DNA of 64,000 nt from Collybia mongolica. Its lineage: Eukaryota > Basidiomycota > Agaricomycetes > Agaricales > Clitocybaceae. The position numbers and the translations under genes are program-made. The notes under the pieces were generated by a model, which saw only the letters and a program-made list of their open reading frames with translations, had not been told where the DNA came from and did not search any database. How positions within the stretch are numbered: position 1 is the first letter of the stretch; each line of letters opens with the position of its first letter. Of this stretch, positions 1 to 8,416 are shown piece after piece. Where the stretch lies: NCBI GenBank assembly GCA_013420905.1, contig JAAXNY010000004.1:868001-932000 (forward strand). Direction: 5' to 3'.

Positions 1-33
1 CAGGCAGGACAAGCCGTTGCTACAAACAACTGA

Positions 34-978
34 GCAGATCCTAATACTATTGCCGAAGCCGCCGCGCTCGCGCGACGAAAAGGGGATCAGTACGATCTGG
101 AGGAAGTTATAGCAACTGCAATCAGCATTTCTGAAGGTGTAGCCAACATGAATATTCCAGACACAAATAGATCGTTTATAACGTCCGTAACAGCAACAGC
201 AGCGCCCAAAATCAAAGTAGAGATGGATGAAATAAAACAACAAATAGTTAATTTGTTAGACCGTCTCCAAGTAAATGAGAAGAATACGAGGAGTGGATTC
301 GAGGATGTAATGAAAGCGCTTCAACAAGCAACTGTTCAGAACCATGCCACGAATAGCGCACCCCAGCAGCATCAGTATCAGAATCAGTATGGAAAGCCTA
401 AAGAAGGACAACCGCAAAGACCAAATGCGTATAAATGTCACTACTGTTTTACACCCGGACACTTCATAATGGCCTGTCCCGAGAAACAGAAACATTTTGA
501 GGAAGGGAAAATAAAAACCAACGCAAATGGAGGAGTATGCTTACCAGACGGATCATATATTCCAAGAGAACCAGAAACGGTATCATTGAAAGATAAAGTG
601 GAACACTTCCATTCAAAGAAGGTAGCGGCCCTTTATTACGGAGATGTCACGGAAGGACCCGCTCCAGGAGTATTGTCCGTTATGCAGTCACATAATGCAG
701 TAGACAATAGTAACGACATTGGAACCTTGAAAGCCATAATGGCACAAATGGCACAATTTCAAGCGCAACAAATGTTAGGACAACAGAGTGCGCAAACTGT
801 GTTGCCAGTACCGCCTCAGATGCAGAAACAGGAATATATAAATAATAACTATAATCCTATGGCAAAGAGCGCGCCGAATCCTGACATAGTAGCCTTACAA
901 GCACAAATGAGTACTTTATTAGGGCAGGTAGCAGAACTCAATAACCAAAACAAGGTTAAAGAGTCGGGTTTCAATTAG
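34..978 (+). CDS. gag: Gag-like polyprotein, partial, CCHC zinc knuckle
   Basis: Structural protein that would package element RNA. The frame is open from base 1 except for TGA at 31-33, so the N-terminus is off-window and cut off by a nonsense codon. The first ATG after it is at 148. A zinc knuckle with spacing CX2CX4HX4C (C-H-Y-C, then H and C) lies at about residues 96-109 counted from base 148. Gln-rich stretches flank it. The frame stops with TAG at 976-978, four bases after a slippery heptamer. The downstream protease frame is -1 relative to gag, so the usual product would be Gag plus a minor Gag-Pro fusion. CGA to TGA is the simplest origin of the early stop. Confidence 0.75.
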   Translation, partial: ADPNTIAEAAALARRKGDQYDLEEVIATAISISEGVANMNIPDTNRSFITSVTATAAPKIKVEMDEIKQQIVNLLDRLQVNEKNTRSGFEDVMKALQQATVQNHATNSAPQQHQYQNQYGKPKEGQPQRPNAYKCHYCFTPGHFIMACPEKQKHFEEGKIKTNANGGVCLPDGSYIPREPETVSLKDKVEHFHSKKVAALYYGDVTEGPAPGVLSVMQSHNAVDNSNDIGTLKAIMAQMAQFQAQQMLGQQSAQTVLPVPPQMQKQEYINNNYNPMAKSAPNPDIVALQAQMSTLLGQVAELNNQNKVKESGFN

Positions 979-2198
979 GTCCGATGAAGGAGGCTAAGGA
1001 ACACGCTAGACCTACGACTAGGTCGCGTTCCAAGAGACAGCCAGAGGACCGAAGTAAAAACGGAAATAGTCGTCAAGAAAGTAACGATTCGGAGAGTAGT
1101 CGGGATAGTAGTGAAGAGGAGTTGGCAGCGCCGGTAGCGCCGTCTCCAAGGAAAAAGAAAGTAAATTTTGTTGAACCATCAGTAAAGTCTCCAGTACGAA
1201 AAGAATTACCCTACATCGATGTGCCCGTGGTACCCTACATACCCCGGAGAACGGAACGCAACCCTGAACCAGTTGATCCGCTACCTAATTTTAACACTAA
1301 GCGCGGTCCGACTTATGAAACTAAGTCCCCGATAGAAGTAAAATTAAAAGGTGGCGATATAATTGCTAAAGTGTTAGACAACCCTATCACATTGACCACG
1401 GGAGAGTTAATGGGCTCGTCAAAAACCATTAGAGATGGGATAAAGAATATTGTAACTGCCAGACGTAAGTCCCTCACCCAAAGGGATGCTAACTTGCAAA
1501 TAAACGGAATAGATGAGGAAGACGTCTTACCCTTTGGAGGGGACTGGGAACTTGATGATAACTACTTACGGCATGACGCGCTACCAGTAGAGTCAATCCC
1601 ATTCCAGTCTTTCTTCATCTCGGAGTATGACCGCGGCGGGATACCTAAGGGATCTATAATATGCGGAGACCCAGTCCTACAGTATTTAGAATCTTTACCA
1701 GCTGGGGAAGAGCCCAAACAGTTGTATGTAGCCAAAGAATCGGCCTCTTTGTGCGCAGTATATCCAGTAATAAATGGGGTAGGAATGGAGGAATCTTTAT
1801 TAGATGGGGGATCCCAAATAGTATCAATGGCTAAACAAACGGCTTTAGACTTAGATATTTCATGGGATCCGGACGTTGTCATACACATGCAGAGTGCTAA
1901 TAAACAAGTTGAGAAAACAGCGGGATTAGCGCGCAATGTCCCTTTCTTGTTTAATGACATGGCCATCTACCTCCAAGTACATATCATAAATTCACCCGCA
2001 TACAAAGTATTGCTCGGGAGACCGTTTGATACACTCACGGAAAGTCAGATCAAAAACGCTTGGGACGGGGGACAAGTAGTCACTATCACGGACCCTAACA
2101 TGGGACGAAGGTGTACTATCCCTACCCATGCAAAGGGATCACCGCCTAAGCTGTTGAAAAGACAACCGGAGCAGGATTTTCGGCCTTTGATGAATTAA
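960..2198 (+). CDS. Retroviral-type aspartic protease region
   Basis: The frame is open from 960 to the TAA at 2196-2198; its first ATG is at 984, but entry by frameshift from gag is likely. The first roughly 130 residues are charged and Ser-rich. A candidate active site, L-L-D-G-G-S, lies near residue 272 counted from 984, and a distal L-L-G-R-P-F motif matches the C-terminal core seen in retroelement proteases. DGGS replaces the usual D-S/T-G-A/S, so activity is uncertain. The RT frame opens at 2150 and overlaps the end of this one by 49 bases, again in -1. It would process the Gag-Pol polyprotein. Confidence 0.65.
   Translation, partial: RVGFQLGPMKEAKEHARPTTRSRSKRQPEDRSKNGNSRQESNDSESSRDSSEEELAAPVAPSPRKKKVNFVEPSVKSPVRKELPYIDVPVVPYIPRRTERNPEPVDPLPNFNTKRGPTYETKSPIEVKLKGGDIIAKVLDNPITLTTGELMGSSKTIRDGIKNIVTARRKSLTQRDANLQINGIDEEDVLPFGGDWELDDNYLRHDALPVESIPFQSFFISEYDRGGIPKGSIICGDPVLQYLESLPAGEEPKQLYVAKESASLCAVYPVINGVGMEESLLDGGSQIVSMAKQTALDLDISWDPDVVIHMQSANKQVEKTAGLARNVPFLFNDMAIYLQVHIINSPAYKVLLGRPFDTLTESQIKNAWDGGQVVTITDPNMGRRCTIPTHAKGSPPKLLKRQPEQDFRPLMN
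966..972 (+). promoter_or_regulatory. Candidate -1 ribosomal frameshift site GGGTTTC
   Basis: GGGTTTC fits the X XXY YYZ rule in the gag frame (G GGT TTC). It sits one codon before the gag stop, inside the 960-978 window where gag and protease frames overlap. A 6-bp stem (1009-1014 with 1019-1024) lies downstream but is farther away than usual stimulators. Confidence 0.6.
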
Positions 2199-4675
2199 TC
2201 CAAAGTGATCAAGGAGAGCTAGCCGTAGAAATTGCTGAAGATGAGAACGGAAACTTTATTATAACGGGTTATAGACACCCTACTGATAAACGGAATTTTG
2301 GTCACAAAGAACTTAGAGATGTCTTTTTGTCTAGAAGTGATGTGAACATGAATAGTACAGTACCTGAACGCGAATTACTAGCCACGTACTTGGCTTCCGT
2401 AGATGAGCGCGATGGACCAGTAATAAACTACGAGCAGAACAGCAGCGACCCAGCAAGTACACCCACTAGACCTATGACATACGCTCAAGAACAGCCCATG
2501 ATCGATAAAGCTTTAAGTAAATTAAAGCAGTGGCAAATTGGCACCAATGAGCGCGGTCTTGGAACGGCAACAAGTGAAAAGTGTAATATTGAGCCCATGG
2601 ATCAGCTAGTAGGAAAGAAGTATAAACCAGTACATTTGAAAACAAAACCAACACTGGCGGACCTGCCTGATAAATTTAGAATTATCAGAGATATAAAGGG
2701 TGACCCTTTAGCGGCCCTACCAGTTCTAACGCCTAACCCACCTCCGTTTAAACCAACTGGAAGGTATACTGAGGAAAGGCGCGCGGAATTCCAAAGAGTA
2801 CATGAAGAAGAGAGCTTCTTAAAACCTAAAGAGATGGATATAATCCACGACTTTATGTGCAAACATAATGATGGTTTTGCTTGGAATGATAGTGAGCGCG
2901 GTAGCTTTAAGAAGGAATATTTTCCTCCCGTCGAGATACCAGTAGTCCCACATACGCCGTGGACAGAGAGGAACATTAGAATCCCACCAGGGATCTATGA
3001 AGATGTTTGTAAAATCATCAAAACTAAAATTGATGCAGGAGTCTATGAGAGATCCAATTCATCATATAGGTCTAGATGGTTTACCGTATTAAAGAAAGGC
3101 CCAGGAAAGAAGCTTAGAATTGTACATAGTCTAGAACCGCTGAACGCAGTCACAATAGCGCACTCGGGTTTACCACCCGCTACCGAAGAACTAGCAGAAC
3201 ACTTCGCAGGGCGCGCTTGTGGCGGAATGATGGATCTATATGTAGGATATGATGAGAGGCCTTTAGCAGAAACCTCGCGCGATCTAACCATGTTCCAAAC
3301 ACCATTTGGCGCGCTGAGACTAGTAACACTTCCTATGGGATGGACGAATTCAGTTCCAATATTTCATGATGATGTCACATACATCCTACAGGATGAGGTA
3401 CCACATGTCACAATACCCTACATTGATGATGTACCCGTGCGTGGTCCAGCAACGTGCTACGAACTGCTGGACGGAACAGAAGAAGAGCTACCTGGTGCTC
3501 CAGGTGTTAGGCGCTTCTTCTGGGAACATATGCAAAATGTAAATCGCATCGTACAGAGAATGAAGTATTCTGGAGGAACGTTTTCAGGATATAAGTCTAT
3601 GTTATGCACAAGTGAAATTCTAGTGGTAGGACATAGATGTACCTATGAAGGACGAAAACCTACTACAGATAGAATCGGTGTAGTTGAAAGATGGGGACCA
3701 TGCAAAGATGTCAGTGAAGTACGCGCTTACATGGGAACTATTGGTGTATGCAGGAATTTCATTAAGGACTTCGCTCATATAGGCCAACCAATTCAAAAGT
3801 TGACTAGAAGTAGTGAACCTTGGATATGGGGGCCTGAGCAAGAAGAAGCGCAGCAGCTATTGTTAGACGCACTTAAAAATAGCCCCGCGCTCTGTCCAAT
3901 TAATTACACCTGGAATACGCCAGTGGTATTGTCAGTAGATACGTCATGGAAAGCCGTAGGCTACTATATCTATCAGGAAGACCCTGATATACCTGGAAGA
4001 AAGCACTATGCTAGATTTGACTCGATAACTCTGAATGAGCGCGAAGCGCGCTTCTCACAACCCAAACGAGAGCTATTCGGATTGATGAGAGTTCTAATGG
4101 CATGTTATTATTGGTTTATTGGAGTACGAAATTTGGTAGTGGAAACGGATGCAAAGTACATTAAGGGGATGTTATCAAACCCAAGTCTAGGACCTAATGC
4201 AACGGTAAATAGGTGGATTGATAGGATACTTATGTTCCACTTTACTCTGGTTCATAAAGCTGGTAAAGGCTTTGGCCCAGATGGTCTGTCAAGACGAGAC
4301 GCGCGGCTAGGGGATCCTGTCTACCCGGGCCCAGACAATGGTTACGATGAACCCTCAGGTCCTTTAAAGTTTATCAACCCAACGGAAGGGTTAGATGACC
4401 CTTTGGAGCTGTCAGATTTTAAAGAGGAGATCGACACGCGCAGCGGATATTTATTCCAACTTGCGAAGGAAATCTCTGATTTTGAAGTTGAAGTAAACAA
4501 TGCCTGGGCTGGTGAAGCAGCATTTATTGGAGAAGTAAAACAGCACTTAGGTTTAGGACGGTTCGGTATTCAAAGAGAAGCTTATCTAAAGCAACTTGTA
4601 AATACTACTGTCATACCCGATGAAAAGTTTAAATATGACCCTAATGTAAGGGAAGTATATAACGAGTCTAAATGA
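2150..4675 (+). CDS. pol: Reverse transcriptase and RNase H
   Basis: The frame opens after a stop at 2147-2149; its first ATG is 2348. The RT palm motif Y-I-D-D is encoded at 3419-3430, preceded by an L-R-I-V-H-S-L segment and an L-P-M-G-W block. RNase H follows, with D in S-V-D-T-S-W (about 3940), E in K-R-E-L-F-G, D in E-T-D-A-K-Y and D in G-P-D-G-L-S, so the catalytic acidic residues are present. The frame ends at TGA 4673-4675, but the same frame continues without another stop into the integrase. This single nonsense codon therefore splits one Pol; CGA to TGA decay would explain it. Confidence 0.85.
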   Translation, partial: AVEKTTGAGFSAFDELIQSDQGELAVEIAEDENGNFIITGYRHPTDKRNFGHKELRDVFLSRSDVNMNSTVPERELLATYLASVDERDGPVINYEQNSSDPASTPTRPMTYAQEQPMIDKALSKLKQWQIGTNERGLGTATSEKCNIEPMDQLVGKKYKPVHLKTKPTLADLPDKFRIIRDIKGDPLAALPVLTPNPPPFKPTGRYTEERRAEFQRVHEEESFLKPKEMDIIHDFMCKHNDGFAWNDSERGSFKKEYFPPVEIPVVPHTPWTERNIRIPPGIYEDVCKIIKTKIDAGVYERSNSSYRSRWFTVLKKGPGKKLRIVHSLEPLNAVTIAHSGLPPATEELAEHFAGRACGGMMDLYVGYDERPLAETSRDLTMFQTPFGALRLVTLPMGWTNSVPIFHDDVTYILQDEVPHVTIPYIDDVPVRGPATCYELLDGTEEELPGAPGVRRFFWEHMQNVNRIVQRMKYSGGTFSGYKSMLCTSEILVVGHRCTYEGRKPTTDRIGVVERWGPCKDVSEVRAYMGTIGVCRNFIKDFAHIGQPIQKLTRSSEPWIWGPEQEEAQQLLLDALKNSPALCPINYTWNTPVVLSVDTSWKAVGYYIYQEDPDIPGRKHYARFDSITLNEREARFSQPKRELFGLMRVLMACYYWFIGVRNLVVETDAKYIKGMLSNPSLGPNATVNRWIDRILMFHFTLVHKAGKGFGPDGLSRRDARLGDPVYPGPDNGYDEPSGPLKFINPTEGLDDPLELSDFKEEIDTRSGYLFQLAKEISDFEVEVNNAWAGEAAFIGEVKQHLGLGRFGIQREAYLKQLVNTTVIPDEKFKYDPNVREVYNESK

Positions 4676-6193
4676 ACACCTACGGCGCAGGAACAGGATA
4701 AAAACCTACCTTTAATAAAAGAGTGGTTAAAAAGACCACAAAAGAGACCAAAAGGAATGACAGATCGCGCCTACCTAAAGTTTGCAAGGCAGGCGTCTAA
4801 TTTCTTTTTGGATCCAGAAGGCAGGATGTGTAGGAAAAATATCGATAGCACGCACCAGCTTGTTGTTGATAAAAATCACCGAACATATATGATGAAGGCG
4901 TCTCACGATTCTGTTGGACATAGGGGTTTCTATGCAACAAAATCCTTAATAGATAAAAGATTTTGGTGGCCAGAAATGGAACGCGATGTATCATGGTATG
5001 TGAAGTCATGTCACATCTGTCAGACAAGGCTCTTAACTTTGTTGAGAATCCCTCCTGTCATAACCCACACGCCGTCTATATTCCAAGTATTGCATGCGGA
5101 CACCATGTATATGAGCCCATCGTCTAACGGTTATAAATACATTGTCCAAGGAAGATGTGCGCTGTCTTCGTGGATGGAAGGCGCGCCCCTCAAATCTGAG
5201 GATGGCAAGACCTTGGGAAGGTGGCTGTTCGAAGAAGTAATTTGTAGATGGGGTTCCCTAACGGAAATTGTAACGGATAATGGTCCTGCCTTTGTCGCAG
5301 CCAAAGCGTGGCTGGAATCCAAGTATGGTATTACAGGAATAAGTATATCACCATACAATCCCAAAGGAAATGGGATCGCCAAGCGCGCACATTGGGATGT
5401 GCATCAAGCTGTCTTCAAAGCTACAGGTGGTGATGTAAAGAAGTGGTACTACTTCTTCCACCATGTAATGTGGGCTGACAGAATTACTATACGGAAAGGG
5501 ACGGGTTGCTCCCCCTATTTTATGATTACGGGCGCGCACCCAACCTTGCCGTTAGATATTATTGAAGCCACTTGGTTAGTAAAGTTACCAGGAAAAATGT
5601 TGACTACAGAGGAACTCATTGGGTTTAGAGCGCAGGCTCTAGCTAAGCACGTCCAGCATGTGGCCGATATGAGGAAACGTATCAATATAGAAAAACGAAG
5701 GAGACTATTACAGTATGAGAAGGACCACAGTGCGACCATCAGAGACTATGATTTCAAACCAGGAAGTTTAGTACTAGTTAGAAATACCGAGGTCGAAAGT
5801 TCGCTCGATAAAAAGCTGAAGCCACGGTACCTGGGACCAATGATAGTCCTGAGACAAAACCGCGGGGGAGCCTATATTGTTTGCGAAATGGATGGATCGG
5901 TGTGGCAACATAAAGTGGGGGCATTTAGGGTTATTCCCTATTTTGCTCGGAGTGCAATTGAACTGCTGGATAATCTGCAAGATCTAATAGACATCTCTAG
6001 CGAAACACTAAATGCTTTAGTGGAATCGAAAGATCCCACTAATAGGCAAGTTTACAAGGAGCGTGACTATACTTTTGACAGAGTCCAATTGGATCAGTCC
6101 GATTCAGAGTCAAGCTCTAGTGAAAACACTGAGGAAGGGATAGCACCAGCGCTACCACAAACTACTATGTCACACCAGAAGTTGCATAGGTGA
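4676..6193 (+). pseudogene. Integrase cut off from Pol by a stop and lacking the catalytic Glu
   Basis: This is the continuation of the RT frame; the first internal ATG is 4757. An HHCC zinc module is visible (H-D-S-V-G-H, then C-H-I-C). The catalytic core shows D in H-A-D-T-M and D in V-T-D-N-G-P. The third catalytic position is Lys, codon AAG at 5381-5383 in G-N-G-I-A-K-R, where Ty3/gypsy enzymes have Glu. The C-terminal GPY/F-like segment (R-Y-L-G-P-M-I-V-L) is present, followed by an acidic Ser-rich tail. Without Glu the strand-transfer reaction should fail. GAG to AAG at C5380-G5381 is a CpG-type transition. No chromodomain was recognised. Confidence 0.8.
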
Positions 6194-6339
6194 TAAATCA
6201 GTATGGAAACAGAAGCAGTAAAGACAGTATAAGCAACGAAGCTAAGTAGTAAGGACAGTGTTAAGCCGAGTAAAGACAGTAATACAAAGGAGCGTGGGGA
6301 GGGACACCATAACTAAGGAGGAAGTTAATTGGACTGCCC

Positions 6340-7718
6340 TCAAGCAGATATGAAGTCGTCTTCAACCTCGGGCAAGGGCACGTCAGCCGGAGCTACCTCC
6401 TCTCTATCATTGTCATCCTGGTCATGGACTTCCGTAGCGCTCACAGTGGCAGCCTCGTCAGAGCCTCCCTCCAGAGCGGCCTCATTCATTAGACCGTTGA
6501 GGCGAGTAACCTCGTCCATAGTGGCATCACAACGCTTCAATAAGAAGGACACTGTATGACTGATCTCCTCCAACTCAGCGCGGTAGTTTAAAAGCATCCT
6601 ACCGAGGGCTTGCTTGGTGTGCAACATGGGATCGCCCACGTCTGCAATCAAGCGCGCCCGCGCTAAGACTACATTGTGCTCCTTGGAGGGACGGAAGTCA
6701 ATAAAGACACGAGTATCTGATGCACAGTCGGTATAAATTTAGAACCATCTATTATTAGAAAATGTACCCTCAGCAGATGCCTTTGGATCTTCATCCGGGG
6801 TGTCCTGCCTCGTACGCTTTTTGGGACGAAGAGTGCTGCCGCGATTGAGCTCGGAACGCTTACCGTCCTGTAGGAATAAGAAACAAAGTAATAGACAGAG
6901 CAAAAACAAGAATGGGTACCTTGATGGCAGCCTTTTCAGCCTTAGTCCTTTTGACACGGGGAACCTTAATGTTCTCCTTCTCCTTGCGACTACGGGTGAT
7001 TGGTCCTTCACTAAGGAGACGACTAGTCACTGGTCCAGAGACAGCAGCACTAGCCGTAGCGCCGGAATCAATGACCATATTCTTGAGTAAAGAAGAGACG
7101 CCATTGAGTATGTCGCGCACTGACAGCGCGGTAGCTAAAAAGAAACATACCGAGTCAGTACCAGACATTTCAATGTCACCGTCATATTCACCACCAGCAA
7201 TGACCTCGCCTGGAATAGTGGTACCATCCGCTTCACCACCAGTAGCAGGGACCTAGTACCAGAAAACCATGGTTTAAAGAACAGTACAGTACAAGATGAG
7301 GTAAAAAGCATGCACCACGGTTTGAGACAGGTGCTCAGTGCGGACCTTTTCATGGTGACGGTGAATAGCAGTCAGAGTCACAATGTTACGGTACACAGGC
7401 TCTTGAAGTAACTCGGGGTATACATGTTGTAGTCCCTGGAATGCCTTACGGACGCCAAAGATAACATTCTGCCAGGACTGCTCCGTCAAAACCAATTTGG
7501 ACTCAGTCAGGAGTAGCTGTAAATTGTAAAAGTTGGTTACAAAAACGGCGTTTTAAAAGTGTAATTGGTAAAAAGTGTACCGCGGTTTCGCCTAACTTCC
7601 GGACGCTGACCCTTTGTTCAACAAGGGTGTCCATCGATAAACGAGCTTGAAAGGTGTGCCACTGAGCTTGGACCATCTTGAAGTTCTCGATGTCTTGATA
7701 GTTGGGGGGGCTAGTCAT
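6340..7718 (-). CDS. Unrecognised 5-exon gene, antisense inside the retroelement
   Basis: I do not recognise the family. Five exons join in one frame: 7718-7581, 7516-7319, 7252-6920, 6867-6768 and 6716-6340, giving 381 residues with GT-AG introns of 51-66 bases. Start M-T-S-P-P-N-Y was chosen because a TATA-like site lies about 100 bases upstream; an in-frame ATG at 7805 is an alternative. The N-terminal half has hydrophobic/acidic helices. The middle is basic (K-R-T-K-A-E-K, and R-P-K-K-R-T-R), resembling nuclear localisation signals. The C-terminus is acidic. No stop or frameshift was found, unlike in the sense-strand genes. It lies just downstream of integrase and opposite to it; both this gene and the next are read toward pol. 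Confidence 0.6.
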
Positions 7719-7815
7719 AATGATGCAGAGGAAATTGGTTCTTCGAACCAGAACGTTGTAAAGAGAGTATAATAGAGTCGGGCGATGTCTTGGGACAAAA
7801 AGCACAGCCAGTGCC

Positions 7816-7824
7816 CTTTTTATA
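7816..7824 (-). promoter_or_regulatory. TATA-like element upstream of the antisense gene at 6340-7718
   Basis: Read on the minus strand this is TATAAAAAG, about 100 bases before the chosen ATG at 7718. It suggests that this gene has its own promoter and is not transcribed from the LTR. Confidence 0.45.
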
Positions 7825-8416
7825 CCTCTACGACTAGAGAAGCGCTACCCAGTCTCTCATTCGTTGCGCACGTTCTATCCCCAGAAAAATCTATACATTT
7901 CAACTGAACAGGTCCGAGATGCGTGCCTAATTGAAATGCTGGGCCCAATTGAAAAAGGAGCTCCGTAAAAATTCATGTGGAGCACGGCAGTGTCCGCATG
8001 ACAACTGGGACAGTTGTTGTCAGTGTTGAGGGGGAGATGGGTATAAGCAAAATCGATTTGGAAAAACCTACCAAGGTTACAAGGATTGAAATAGATTGTC
8101 TATAAAAAGTCAGTGATCGCGCCACGGTCTTAATGATCGAGAGAATTGCACCAGAATTAAACTGTACTATTTATAACTTAAGTAGCCGGTGCAAGGGCGG
8201 AAGCTTTCTTATGAAGACAATAGAACAATGGGTAAACCAATTGTATTGTTTATAGTCCAGGGGACTGTATGTAGAAACATGTGTTGGACTTCAATTAATA
8301 AAATTGAAGCCCAACGAAAGGCGGGGGAATAAGATGTATGTAGGGGCACTAGGGCCCAGGAAAACACAGATATATATAAAAAAAAAAAAAAACGTAGATG
8401 GGGGGGCGCGGCGCGG
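7825..8416. other. Spacer between the two antisense genes
   Basis: Between the upstream gene's stop (8417) and the next promoter. It is AT-rich, with a run of 14 A around 8380. No coding signal, RNA gene or repeat was recognised. Confidence 0.5.

Noticed and set aside
1004..1027. Hairpin downstream of GGGTTTC as the frameshift stimulator
   Set aside because: It starts about 31 bases after the heptamer, whereas stimulators normally lie 5-9 bases away; kept only as a remark.
7133..7148. 16-base GT...AG segment in the first antisense gene as an intron
   Set aside because: Too short to splice, and its removal would break the frame, which is open without it.
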